Below the pieces are notes generated by a model that saw only the letters and a list, made by a program, of their open reading frames with translations, ran no database searches and was not told the origin of the DNA. A stretch of 64,000 bases of DNA. It comes from CAVWQV01 sp963757115. GTDB taxonomy: Bacteria; Pseudomonadota; Alphaproteobacteria; Acetobacterales; Acetobacteraceae. Below, in pieces: positions 19,109 through 27,338 of this stretch (position 1 is its first letter; every line of letters starts with the position of its first letter). A program made the position numbers and the translations under genes. Location: the NCBI GenBank assembly GCA_963757115.1, contig CAVWQV010000008.1:186001-250000 (forward strand). The letters run 5' to 3'.

Positions 19109-19626
19109 CGCTCGAGACACCTGCGCAGCGCGGCGAGCCCGCGCCGGATGGAGGATTTGACCGTGCCGAGAGGGGTCGCGAGACGGCTGGCAAGTTCGCT
19201 GTGGCTCAGGCCGTCGATGAACGCCTGCACGATCAGCAGTCGCTTGTCGCTGTCCAGCTCGTCGAGGCAGCGCCGCAGCGCAGCGCCCTCGGCGTTCTCC
19301 ATCAGTCGCGCGAGCGGGTCGGGTTCGTCGTCCTCCGGTTCGGGCATCTCCACCCCGGTGACCTCGCGGACGTTGTGGCGAACCAGGTCGAGCGCGCGAT
19401 AGCGCACGATGCTGGTAAGCCAGGCCTCCGCGTTACCGCGTGCGGGATCGAAGCGATCCGCGTACTGCCACACGCTCACGAAGGCGTCGTGCACTGCGTC
19501 GGCCGCCGACGCGCCGTGCCGGGTGATGCGCAGTGCTATTCCGTACAATCGGCTTGACTGCAGGTCGTAGACGCGACGGAACGCGGCGCGGTCGCCGGCT
19601 GCGCTGCGCTGCAGAAGCTCGGCCAA
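19105..19626 (-). CDS. ECF RNA polymerase sigma factor (SigK-like)
   Basis: 173 residues with region 2 (LYGIALRITRHGASAADAVHDAFVSVW, binding the -10 element and core) and region 4 (SHSELASRLATPLGTVKSSIRRGLAALR, the -35 helix-turn-helix). The visible start is a TTG (LAELLQRSAAGD). No ATG or GTG lies in frame upstream, so the start is tentative. It is coupled to its anti-sigma factor. From the RskA-type partner I expect control by membrane or envelope stress. Confidence 0.88.
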   Translation of the reverse strand: MAELLQRSAAGDRAAFRRVYDLQSSRLYGIALRITRHGASAADAVHDAFVSVWQYADRFDPARGNAEAWLTSIVRYRALDLVRHNVREVTGVEMPEPEDDEPDPLARLMENAEGAALRRCLDELDSDKRLLIVQAFIDGLSHSELASRLATPLGTVKSSIRRGLAALRRCLER

Positions 19627-19763
19627 GCGTTCGCCTGGAAGATCAGCGACTGCGTCGCTCAGGGGAAAAGGCCTTTCGACGGACGGTGGGTCAGACTAGC
19701 TCGCGAGGATCGGCCACAACAAGGAAGGCCAGCTCTTCGGCCCGCGGCCGGGTGCATGACCCT

Positions 19764-21783
19764 CTACCGGCGAGGCTGCCCCTTGGATGCAGCGCGTTCG
19801 CTGGTATGCCGGCTGATGTCCCCGGGCGTCATCTTCACCCGGCCTTCCGCGCCGACTGCGGCCACAGTCTTGTTGCAATCGGTGTCGTGCCCGAGCCCGA
19901 GCTGGATGGTCGGCAACAACGCGGCGAGCGGCGTCAGCAACACGCCGAGCGCCACCGCAGCGCCGCCCTTGGCGGCGAGTGTCCCGGGATCGGGGAGGAT
20001 GCTCGGGCTCTTGAGCGGCCCCCTGAGATCGATCGGCACGCCGAGCTTGCCGACACTGAAGTGCTTGGCGTCCGTCTTGATCTGGTAGTCGATCGTTTCA
20101 TTGCGTAGATTGATGCTGCCCGACCCGATGATATTCGCCTCCGTCGTGTCGACCAGCAAGGTGCGCGTGTTCAGCATCCCCTGCTCGAGCGGCATGTCGA
20201 CGACCATGCAGCGCACCGCCGTGCGGGTCGGGATGCCGAGCGCCGACAGCAGCGAGTTGCCGAAATCGAGCCCTGCAAGATCGACCAGCAGCGCGCTGAG
20301 GTCGCCGCCGGTCATGAACAGCTTAACTTCGCCTGTGCCGCGCGCCATGATCTGCGCGATCGAGTCGCCGGTGCCGTCGATCACGGCGCGGCCGCCGATC
20401 GTGCCCGCGCCGCCGAAAGTGTGGGTGGACGACAGCAGCCGCGACACGTCCACCTGTTGGAATTCCACATCCGCCTTCACTATCACGGCTTTGTCGCTGC
20501 GCGGTGTCAGGTCGAAATTCGCCGAGATGCGGCCCTTGCCGACGCCGAAGCTGACCGGGTGGCCCTTGATGCTGCCATCCCGGATGGTGATGTCGGCCGC
20601 AACGTCGTCGAGCGGCATGGAGCGCCCCTCAATACGGTGGCCGCGGTATTTGAGATCGACATCCGCGGCCCGCAGCTTCGGCAGATTGAGCGGCTGATCG
20701 GGCAGCAGATTGCTGCTTTTCGCTTCCTGAGTTCTTCTCGTGCTGCTGCTGCGCCGTCTGGCCTTGTCCGGCCCGCCCGGGCGTGGTGCCGATGAAGCCG
20801 CCGAGATCGGTGAGATCGACCGACTTGGAGGCAAGGTCGGCGCTGACCTGCGGCCGCTCCGTCCCAGGGTCGACGGCGACGGTGCCCTCGAGATCGCTGT
20901 GGCCGAGCCGGCCCGCGAAGTCGGTGAAGCGGATCTTGCGATCGGCGTAGTCGAGATTGCCCCTCAGTTCATACGGCGGCGTTTCCGGGATCGGCAAGCC
21001 CGTCAGATGGTAGAGCTGGGACATGTCCGGCCCGGACAACTCGAGCTTGACGTCCGCACCTTTGAACGCGAGCGGGTCCTGGACCGTTCCCTTGACGGTT
21101 ACCTTGGTCGGGCCGTTGGCTGCCTGCAGGTCGATCGGATAGGGGTGCGCCTTGTCGCGCAACGAAAGCAGCGCGCCGCCCACGAAGTGGCCGGTGATCG
21201 GCTGGTCGGCATAGGTTCCCTTCGCGTCAACGACGATCTGCGCGTCCTCGCCGCCTTCCGGCTCATGGGTCGCGATGTCCAGCGCGAAATCGGTCTTGAA
21301 CTTAGGGACCGTCACATGGGCGTGGCCGTCGTTGATCTGCAGATCGCCGATCTGGACGGCCGGACCGGAGCCGCCCGAGGGCTTGGCCGGCCCCAGGTTC
21401 CAATTGGGCTTTCCGTCCGGCGAGGTGCCGATGTTCAGATCCGGATGGTCCACCTCGATCCGCGGAATGCGGATCGTCGAGCGGCTACGGACCAACGCCG
21501 CCAGGTCGACATCGATCGCCAGGTGATCGGCGGTGCCGAAGCGCGAGCCGTCGGGAAAGCCCGCTGGATTTGCGATGTGGATGTCATCGGCGACAATGCG
21601 CGTCACCCGCCCGAGCCGGACATGAAGATGGCTGATGCTGACCGGGCGTCCCAAGGCCGCCGACGCCCGCGTGTTCACCAAGGGGATGAACCAGTCCCAG
21701 CGCCAGAACACGACCACGAGCACGATGATCGCGAGGAACGCGCCGACAACGAACAACCATCTCGGAACCCTGCGATGCGCCAT
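19764..21783 (-). CDS. AsmA-family protein, one frameshift
   Basis: Large protein (about 670 residues) with an N-terminal transmembrane anchor (LFVVGAFLAIIVLVVVFWRW) and then repetitive beta-rich AsmA-type sequence (VNTRASAALGRPVSISHLHVRLG; the C-terminal AsmA_2-like part has ADVEFQQVDVSRLL and NLRNETIDYQIKTDAKHFS). AsmA-like proteins bridge inner and outer membrane and are linked to lipid transport. The two halves lie in different frames and join at the TTTT at 20717-20720; one base fewer restores SGSESSNLLPDQPLNL. The start MAHRRVPRW is chosen by the membrane anchor. Confidence 0.82.
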
Positions 21784-21877
21784 ATCTCTCGCCGAATAAC
21801 TTGCCCGATAACGGCCGCTATCGCTTGCGGGTTGCCGAGCGCGAGGTTCAGGATCGTGCCGTGATGCGGGCGCCGGG

Positions 21878-22726
21878 CTAGACCCCCGGGCTGCGGACCA
21901 AGCGTGACGCCAGCGCGATCGGCATCGCGCGATAGGCATCGAGGCCACGACCCGGAGCCACCCCGCCAGGTGAGGCGGCGAGAGGAATGATCCGGGCCTT
22001 CTCTCCTCCGGAGGGGAGCACCGGCCCGTTCCCCGCTGCCAGGAACGACACGGAGCCGGAGCTTCGCGAGAAGCCCGCCCCAATGGCTCCGGGGCTGACC
22101 GGCTGCGACGACGCGAAGGGCCGCGGCCACGCGCTGGCCAGCTGAGTGAAGGCGCCCTCGCTGCCTTCATGCTCCTCGGCCGGCAACGCGGCCTCGACCT
22201 GCCGTTCATAGTCGGCCGCCAGGTTCGGGGTTGCCGAGTGATAAAGCCCGGTGGCTCGCCTCCAGTCGCCTGATTGATCGTGCAGTTGCACGAGGAAACG
22301 GGCGCCATAGGCGGCATTGGCCGGCGGATCGAAGGCTTGCTCGAGCGAAGCGAAGGCGTTCGGATGATGCATGAGGTTGATCTGCATGCAGCCCACGTCG
22401 ATCGAGCGGACGCCTTTCGCCTGCAGATCGCGCACCGCCGCAATGGCTTCGGCCTTGGTCTCGAAGAAGTAGCCCTGACCCTCCGCGTTGATGGTCCAAG
22501 GCCAGGGCACGAAGCGGCCGGTCTGCGGGTCTCGCCGCCCACTTTCCACATGAGCGATCGCCGCCATGAGGTGATCCGGTAGCAGCCCGCCGCTCACACC
22601 TTCCACCTGACGGATGGCTGCCCGGCAAAGCGACTGCGGCGCCGAGGAAGGAAAGCCGACGCCCTCGGCCAAGCTGGGCCCGGCGAGCGCGAGAAGCACG
22701 ATCAGGGCTGAGGCGAGGGACCGCAT
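21878..22726 (-). CDS. Lytic transglycosylase (SLT-domain), secreted
   Basis: 282 residues with a signal peptide (MRSLASALIVLLALAGPSLAEG). The SLT/lysozyme-like domain has the catalytic Glu in MAAIAHVESGRRDPQTG, then DVGCMQINLMHHPNAF and NAAYGARFLVQLHD. It cleaves peptidoglycan glycan strands to 1,6-anhydromuropeptides in the periplasm. The last third is Ser/Pro/Gly-rich and low-complexity. Small SLT proteins of this type occur in flagellar and secretion loci, but nothing here supports that. Confidence 0.88.
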   Translation of the reverse strand: MRSLASALIVLLALAGPSLAEGVGFPSSAPQSLCRAAIRQVEGVSGGLLPDHLMAAIAHVESGRRDPQTGRFVPWPWTINAEGQGYFFETKAEAIAAVRDLQAKGVRSIDVGCMQINLMHHPNAFASLEQAFDPPANAAYGARFLVQLHDQSGDWRRATGLYHSATPNLAADYERQVEAALPAEEHEGSEGAFTQLASAWPRPFASSQPVSPGAIGAGFSRSSGSVSFLAAGNGPVLPSGGEKARIIPLAASPGGVAPGRGLDAYRAMPIALASRLVRSPGV

Positions 22727-22803
22727 GCCGGCAGCTTAGCGCCCGGCTGTTACCCAAAACTTTCGCAGGGCGGGACGAACAATGCTGCGATGCAAAATGC
22801 CGC

Positions 22804-22832
22804 TTGCAACGGGCATCGGGACTCCCTAGGTT
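22804..22832 (+). promoter_or_regulatory. Sigma-70-type promoter of the small RNA
   Basis: TTGCAA (22804-22809) and TAGGTT (22827-22832) are separated by exactly 17 bases, on the plus strand, in an intergenic region with no plus-strand protein gene. Transcription would begin around 22839, in front of the two hairpins of the RNA. The fit to the sigma-70 consensus is moderate; the link to the terminator 60 bases downstream makes it credible. Confidence 0.6.
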
Positions 22833-22838
22833 GTGCAC

Positions 22839-22927
22839 CGCAGCAAGACGGTCCTTGACCGTGTTGTCTGCTTCTTGGACGTTTCCTCCCTAAACTTGCC
22901 GGCGCCGAAAGGCGTCGGCATTTTTTT
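22839..22927 (+). ncRNA. Probable small regulatory RNA with CCUCCC (anti-Shine-Dalgarno) motif
   Basis: An orphan plus-strand transcript of about 89 nt is predicted between two minus-strand genes. It has a 5' hairpin around ACGGTC-CTT-GACCGT with outer pairing GCA/TGC. An unpaired stretch containing TTTCCTCCCT at about 22882-22891 can pair with Shine-Dalgarno sites. A strong intrinsic terminator follows. From memory this architecture resembles alphaproteobacterial Hfq-dependent trans-acting sRNAs (the alpha-r14 / 'cuckoo' CcsR type with CCUCCC loops). Family membership is inference and was not searched. The upstream promoter is listed separately. Confidence 0.65.
22897..22927 (+). terminator. 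Intrinsic terminator of the small RNA
   Basis: A 10-bp stem, TGCCGGCGCC / GGCGTCGGCA (one G-T wobble), closes a GAAA tetraloop at 22907-22910. Seven Ts follow at 22921-22927. This is the clearest Rho-independent terminator in the window. It points in the plus direction, although the protein genes on both sides are on the minus strand. Confidence 0.88.
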
Positions 22928-22956
22928 GCCATTTTTTCGCAAGCGACGTTCTGCGA

Positions 22957-23853
22957 TCAGTTGCCCGTAATCCGGCTCGGCGACCCCAGCAGATCCGCGG
23001 CATCGGCCGCCAACGCTGCCAGGAGCGTGGCCAGATCGTCCCGCACCGATGCAAACCCGTCCGTACGCTGGATAAGAAGCTCATCCATATACAGCCGGCG
23101 GGCGATCTCGACTTGCACCACGTGAATACGCTCGCGTGGACGGCCGTAATGTCGGGTAACGTAGCCGCCCGAGTAGGGGTCGTTCCGGCGCACCGTGTAG
23201 CCGAGTTTGGTCAGCGTTCGTTCGATGAAGCGCACTGGCCGGACACCGCATGCCGTCCCGTGTGCATCGCCGAGGACGAAATCGGCAGGGATCGCGCCAC
23301 TCCGGCCCGTACAGCCATGCGCCGGCATGGAATGGCAGTCGAGTAGCAGACACGATCCGAAATCCCGCTGTGTGGTGGCTATCAACTCATGCAGAGCGCG
23401 ATGATACGGCTCCCAGAAGCACTGCACCCTGCGCTCCGCCTCGGCGAAACTTAGCTTGTCGCGATAGATCGCCTCGCCGGTGGCCACGACGCGGGCAATG
23501 GTCCCAAGCCCTGCGCCGACGCGCGGGCTGGTCGTGTTGACCCAGGGCGGCAAGGTTTCCTCGAACATCGCCGGATCGAGCTCCCAAGCCTCCCGATTCG
23601 GATCGCAGAAGGCGCGCGGAAAGGTTGCGGTGAGCAGGGGCATCCCGTGTCGGGGGGCGGACGCGAACAGTTCGTCGACGAAGCTGTCCTCGCTGCGCCG
23701 CAACCCGACCGGATCGAGGCGCGCGGCCGCGACGAAGTCCGGTGGATAGTCTCGACCCGAGTGCGGCGAGGCGACCACGACCGGCACGGTCTGCGGCGCA
23801 GGCCGCAGCACCGTAAAAGGCAAGGACGGGATGGGGAGATCCATTCCGAGCAT
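22957..23853 (-). CDS. N-formylglutamate amidohydrolase family protein
   Basis: About 298 residues. It is predicted to hydrolyse N-formyl-L-glutamate or a related N-formyl amino acid. Family motifs are VVVASPHSGRDYPPDF near the N-terminus, LRRSEDSFVDELF, CLLLDCHSMPAHG, DFVLGDAHGTACG and the C-terminal QVEIARRLYMDE. I start it at MLGMDLPIP, which has a GGAG site 8 bases upstream. The much longer open frame is an artefact that reads the antisense of tRNA-Val. No other hut genes are nearby, so a role in histidine breakdown is not supported by context. Confidence 0.88.
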   Translation of the reverse strand: MLGMDLPIPSLPFTVLRPAPQTVPVVVASPHSGRDYPPDFVAAARLDPVGLRRSEDSFVDELFASAPRHGMPLLTATFPRAFCDPNREAWELDPAMFEETLPPWVNTTSPRVGAGLGTIARVVATGEAIYRDKLSFAEAERRVQCFWEPYHRALHELIATTQRDFGSCLLLDCHSMPAHGCTGRSGAIPADFVLGDAHGTACGVRPVRFIERTLTKLGYTVRRNDPYSGGYVTRHYGRPRERIHVVQVEIARRLYMDELLIQRTDGFASVRDDLATLLAALAADAADLLGSPSRITGN

Positions 23854-23930
23854 TGAAGCGGTCTCCGCGCGCCCTGTCATCATCCGGGTTGCGACCGTTC
23901 GGTGCTGCCGGTAGATAAACCCAGGCGGAT

Positions 23931-24005
23931 GGGCGCGTAGCTCAGCGGGAGAGCATCGCCTTGACATGGCGGGGGTCACAGGTTCAATCCCTGTCGCGCC
24001 CACCA
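23931..24005 (+). tRNA. tRNA-Val (anticodon GAC)
   Basis: Complete cloverleaf of 75 nt with CCA encoded. The acceptor stem GGGCGCG pairs with CGCGCCC. The D arm is GCTCAGCGGGAGAGC. The anticodon stem TCGCC/GGCGG closes the loop TTGACAT with anticodon GAC. The T arm is CACAGGTTCAATCCCTGTC... with a normal TTCAA loop. Its 3' half is duplicated, in degenerate form, 3.3 kb downstream, which marks it as an integration site. Confidence 0.96.
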
Positions 24006-24010
24006 TCCGT
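23976..24010 (+). repeat. Left copy of a 35-bp direct repeat (tRNA-Val 3' end), putative attL
   Basis: The repeat starts at TCACAGGTTCAAT in the T arm and runs five bases past the CCA end. It matches 27304-27338 at 31 of 35 positions in the same orientation. Duplication of a tRNA 3' end at the two borders is the usual mark of tyrosine-recombinase integration. Confidence 0.72.
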
Positions 24011-24635
24011 TCGAAGGGTGAGCCGTCGCCGCCCGCGAGGGCGCCAAAGACCCACTCAACCACTAGTTAGCAGCTTCGGTGACAGGCGCGAAGATGCCGC
24101 GCGGGGGCGCCCGGGGCCGGGCGGCTGCGTGATGCCCGGACGATGGGTTCAAGGACGCTCACGAACCGATGTAGCCGCAGACGGGTCTCTGTCGGGCCGG
24201 CGCTTTAGCCGCCACACAGCCACGGCTATCCCGACGGCCTCGCCATTGACGCGCGCGGCTGTATCAGGCGCACGGCCGGCGATCCGCTCCGTGTCATCGC
24301 ACCGGACCCGCACCCGGCTCCGCTATGTCCCCAGATCAACCGTCTGCTCCATTGCGCGTTCGGCGGTCCGCAAATGACACGCTTTTCATCGCTGCCAACG
24401 CGTATCTGTGGACACTCGGACTTCTCACCTGAGTGCCGCAGATACTGGAAAATTAAAACTACATAACATGACTAGAAAACGTTCGCGTAGGAGGAACCCA
24501 GCGTCGTCATCAACGTAAGACGACAAAAGAAGAGCATCAAGTAATGCCGCCGCAGGTGTGAGTAGCAAACACTGCGAGTTGGATGAGTATGGCATCCAAC
24601 CTCGCTGCGATCATTCCGGAAGAGGAGAGAAAACA
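24011..24635. other. Gene-poor stretch after tRNA-Val
   Basis: No convincing protein or RNA gene. The open frames here have no recognisable domain and read through compositionally odd sequence. An A+T-rich patch at about 24440-24480 lies upstream of the secreted-protein gene and may hold its promoter. It is probably island filler or eroded sequence. Confidence 0.5.
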
Positions 24636-24992
24636 ATGCACAAGTTTCTGATAAGGCTGCCGGTCGTTGCCGTCGTTAGCTTAATGGCGCTTCCGGCCCT
24701 TGCGCAGACAAATGGTTCCAAAAGCAACTCCGCCACGAATACGCCGCCGAGTGCTGACCAGATGGAGCAGAATCTCAAGCAGGATCTGTCGAAGGCTGGG
24801 TACACCGACATCAAGGTTTTCCCCGGATCTTTCCTGGTTCGTGCCAAGGACAGTAAGGGCGATCCGATGGAGATGCTCGTCAGCCCGAACTCGGTGACGG
24901 AGATCACCGACTTGCCTGGGGGGAAAAATTCGGCCCATAGCAGCTCAAATTCAACCCAAAGCAACTCGGAGACCAGCGCTGCGAGCAAGTAA
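24636..24992 (+). CDS. Small secreted protein, PepSY-like, unknown function
   Basis: 118 residues with a signal peptide (FLIRLPVVAVVSLMALPALAQ), a Ser/Asn/Thr-rich linker, a small alpha-beta domain (MEQNLKQDLSKAGYTDIKVF, then FLVRAKDSKGDPMEMLVSP and NSVTEIT) and a Ser/Asn/Gln-rich tail. The folded part recalls small PepSY-like periplasmic proteins common in alphaproteobacteria, but I cannot assign a function. An AGAGGAGAG site precedes the ATG. It is the first gene in the putative island after tRNA-Val. Confidence 0.72.
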   Translation: MHKFLIRLPVVAVVSLMALPALAQTNGSKSNSATNTPPSADQMEQNLKQDLSKAGYTDIKVFPGSFLVRAKDSKGDPMEMLVSPNSVTEITDLPGGKNSAHSSSNSTQSNSETSAASK

Positions 24993-25495
24993 AACCGCCA
25001 GCAGCAAACCTCGGATGTGGCGGCCGATTGACCTCGCCCGCCACACCGAGCCAGCTTGAGCTTAAGGGTAAAGTGTAGCCGAACGATCTCGGCAGGACAC
25101 ATCGGTGTCGTCCGACAAACCTTACACGCCGATTGCAGCCCGAGGCGCTCGTGTCGAGCCGGCTGAGATAAACGTTCGTCAGCAGCGTAAGGTTCAGGTA
25201 GGCCGGGGGCGTCGGGTCGACGCGATCACTGGGCGTCCGCCATGGCATGGTTCGCGCTGGGAAAGCCGTCGAACGCGCCGCAACGGATGCACGGTATAAA
25301 TGATGGCGCTGCCCGTCTGGGTGCTGATCCAGCTTGATGCCGAGCGGCACTCTCGAACGTTAGTAGTGAAACCAACCGGCAGTAGCCCACTAGCGGCGTC
25401 CGTCGAGATTTACGGCAAGCTGATATTGCGCAGCAGGTGAAAGTATCCGACCGCCGTGCCGAGCCAGTAGGGGCAGGCCACAAGGCGAGAGCGCG
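24993..25495. other. Gene-poor stretch inside the island
   Basis: Between the secreted-protein gene and the end of the phytochelatin-synthase-like gene. Short open frames exist on both strands, but none has codon or domain character I trust. An inverted repeat CCGCCA...TGGCGG just after the secreted protein (about 24995-25025) lacks a T tail, so I do not call it a terminator. Confidence 0.45.
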
Positions 25496-26215
25496 CTACT
25501 TGCTGATCAGCACGAACCCGCGCGTGCGGTTCTCGTTTTCGGCGTCAGGCGTGTTCATTGCCGAGAACAGGTCAGTGGTCTTCACCCACACTGGCGGGTA
25601 TTTGTAGCGCGCCACATCGAGAACGAGAAACCGATCCGCCTCGGCGTCATAGGCGGCAAGCGGAGAGATGTGCCCGCCTTTCTCCTGCCCGACCGCGCGA
25701 CGGAGATAGTTCACCAAGACGTAGTGGTCCTTGGCGGCCAGAGCGCGGCTGGCAGTCGCACGGAACTCCTCGAGGCCGCTGTCGCCGGCGTGGTGCGCTT
25801 CGGCGTGAACTGCGAAGGTGCGCAGCAGTGCTGCGAGCTGGTCCAGCGTGATCCCCTGGCGCAAGATCACCGCTTGCGGCAGCACGGCCTCGGTTTGCTC
25901 ATTGAGCACATTGTCCTGCGTGTAGACTTGATAGGGCTCATAGGCGGCGGTGGACGGTGCCGGTACCCCGAGGGCGTTGAGCACCATCACAATCGAGGCG
26001 ACACCGCAGAAGGACTGAGTTTTCTGGGTCACGAACTGAATGCTGAGATCCCAATAACTCTGTCGCGCCGGCGCCTCCAGCAACATGTGCTCGCCGACTT
26101 CGCTGTTCAGCTCGACCAAATTGTCGGGCAGCGGCAGCGTGCGCGCCAGGGCAGGGCCGCATAGCACAACGCTTAACGTGATTAGTCCGAGGAAGCGGCC
26201 ACGGAGTCCAGTCAT
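25496..26215 (-). CDS. Bacterial phytochelatin synthase-like protein, exported
   Basis: 239 residues with an N-terminal signal sequence (FLGLITLSVVLCGPALA). The papain-like phytochelatin synthase domain shows the catalytic triad: Cys in QKTQSFCGVASIVMVLNAL (about residue 70), His in EKGGHISPLAAYD (about 182) and Asp in FLVLDVARYKYPPVW (about 200). Plant enzymes make phytochelatins from glutathione. Short bacterial homologues with only this domain mainly hydrolyse glutathione to gamma-Glu-Cys (known for the Nostoc protein). The signal peptide suggests a periplasmic location. It lies inside the tRNA-Val island. Confidence 0.87.
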   Translation of the reverse strand: MTGLRGRFLGLITLSVVLCGPALARTLPLPDNLVELNSEVGEHMLLEAPARQSYWDLSIQFVTQKTQSFCGVASIVMVLNALGVPAPSTAAYEPYQVYTQDNVLNEQTEAVLPQAVILRQGITLDQLAALLRTFAVHAEAHHAGDSGLEEFRATASRALAAKDHYVLVNYLRRAVGQEKGGHISPLAAYDAEADRFLVLDVARYKYPPVWVKTTDLFSAMNTPDAENENRTRGFVLISK

Positions 26216-26470
26216 AGTGCACGCCTCTCAAGTCTTTGTTCCGGGCGCCGTCGAGGCGGTCAATACCGGCCGCACCGTGGCACTTTGGGGGACGGCTTCG
26301 GCGCCCACTGTAGCTTTGCGGGCGCTTCCGGCAACGGAATTCAACGTGGGACGCTGGGTCCTGCTCCTCAACCTTTGGTCTCTACCGGGCTACCCGTCGA
26401 ACGCCGCTGGCTGAAAGGCAGCATCGGTCTGCCGGGCGTGTAGCCGCGATCCGGTTCTCGAACAGAAGGT

Positions 26471-26752
26471 TCACGGGCGACGCTTTCTCAGCACGTCGGC
26501 CGCCCGGACCGTGAGTACCGTCTCGCCAGCCGATCTGTCTACCAGCTGAATACCAGTTGGCCTGGGGTTGCCGCGTCGTCCAGAATGGCGAGGATGGGAT
26601 AGTGTCTGCCACAGCATTTCCTCCAAATGCGCAGCAGTGGCTCGACTAGCGGACACGTTCTCCGTCCAAAGAGTTACTCCCATGTGCCGCCGTTCCGGAA
26701 TGAGCACATAACGGACAACAAACTCTGTGTCTGGACCGCTCATTCTCGCCAC
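26471..26752 (-). CDS. Hypothetical small protein downstream of the acyl carrier protein
   Basis: 93 residues, no recognised domain. The first third looks like an ordered strand-turn-strand (FVVRYVLIPERRHMGVTLW), the rest is Arg-rich. Its ATG lies 12 bases inside the end of the acyl carrier protein gene, so the two could be translated together. It could be a chance open frame in GC-rich sequence. Confidence 0.38.
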   Translation of the reverse strand: MARMSGPDTEFVVRYVLIPERRHMGVTLWTENVSASRATAAHLEEMLWQTLSHPRHSGRRGNPRPTGIQLVDRSAGETVLTVRAADVLRKRRP

Positions 26753-27180
26753 CTGAAAGATGCGGCCGGCTTTGCCGAGCCGGCCGGTGCGCGCCCTCGC
26801 GGCGGGGACCAGGCAATCTCGTGGAACGGTAGCTCGTCCACGTCTCTAAAGCAGCGGCAGCTCAAATAGGTGACGAGATCACCAACAACGCTGAACTGCC
26901 GGATTGCCTCCTGGGGAAACTCGATATCGAAGGTTTGCTCGAGCGTCATTGCGACCTCTACGACATCGAGACTGTCGAGTGCGAGGTCCTCGGCAAGGCG
27001 TGTGTCGGCAGCAATGTCCAGGTCCCGCGATCCTATGCTCCTTCGGATGGCATCAGTTACATCGGAAAGGATTGATTGTCTGAGCCCCTCATCCAATGCG
27101 ATAACTCCCGCCACGCAGGTCCCAGGAGCAAACCGCGTGCCATCCCGATTTCTGAGATATTGCAAAGGATTAGGCGCCAA
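26740..27180 (-). CDS. Acyl carrier protein-like protein
   Basis: Up to 146 residues. A central carrier domain of about 75 residues carries the phosphopantetheine attachment motif ALDSLDVVEVAMTLE (Ser about residue 70), preceded by the acidic helix RLAEDLALDSLD and followed by FDIEFPQEAIRQFSVVGDLVTYL, an almost canonical ACP helix III. N- and C-terminal extensions of about 35 residues are unusual; the true start may be internal. No fatty-acid, polyketide or acyltransferase gene lies nearby, so its partner is unknown. It is located within the tRNA-Val island. Confidence 0.75.
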   Translation of the reverse strand: MAPNPLQYLRNRDGTRFAPGTCVAGVIALDEGLRQSILSDVTDAIRRSIGSRDLDIAADTRLAEDLALDSLDVVEVAMTLEQTFDIEFPQEAIRQFSVVGDLVTYLSCRCFRDVDELPFHEIAWSPPRGRAPAGSAKPAASFRWRE

Positions 27181-27303
27181 GATGCTGCCAGGAATACGGG
27201 TCGTGTAAAAATTCTCGACATCTTTTCCGCCTAGCGCGGCATCAAGCCCGGTCGAGCAACCCGGCGAAATCCCGATGGCGAGCGCTCTTGGCGAGGTCGC
27301 GGA

Positions 27304-27338
27304 TCACAGGTTCAATTTCTGTCGCGCCCATCGTCCGT
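27304..27338 (+). repeat. Right copy of the tRNA-Val 3'-end repeat, putative attR
   Basis: TCACAGGTTCAAT, then TT instead of CC, then CTGTCGCGCCCA: the T arm and acceptor strand of tRNA-Val with four differences over 35 bases relative to 23976-24010. The anticodon and D arms are missing, so it is not a tRNA gene. It overlaps the last codons of the adjacent histidine kinase. Confidence 0.72.

Larger units (their letters stand above)
24011..27303. mobile_element. Genomic island inserted at tRNA-Val, no integrase
   Basis: About 3.3 kb lies between the intact tRNA-Val gene and the degenerate copy of its 3' half. The segment has patches richer in A+T than the flanks (for example 24440-24500), long gene-poor stretches and four small or unusual genes: a secreted protein, a phytochelatin-synthase-like protein, a hypothetical protein and an acyl carrier protein. 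No integrase, relaxase or transposase is visible, so it would be an old, decayed or trans-mobilised element. The borders rest on the repeat alone. Confidence 0.55.

Noticed and set aside
20629..22551. 640-residue minus-strand frame spanning the AsmA gene and part of the transglycosylase gene
   Set aside because: The first 260 residues are an out-of-frame reading of the transglycosylase and the gap; only the part from 21783 looks like AsmA.
22957..24063. 368-residue reading frame extending the amidohydrolase upstream (with GATGIEPVTPAMSRR...)
   Set aside because: The extra N-terminus is the antisense of tRNA-Val, a known kind of mis-annotation. The real start is at about 23853.
24993..25040. 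Terminator after the secreted protein gene
   Set aside because: The inverted repeat CCGCCA/TGGCGG has a long loop and no T run.
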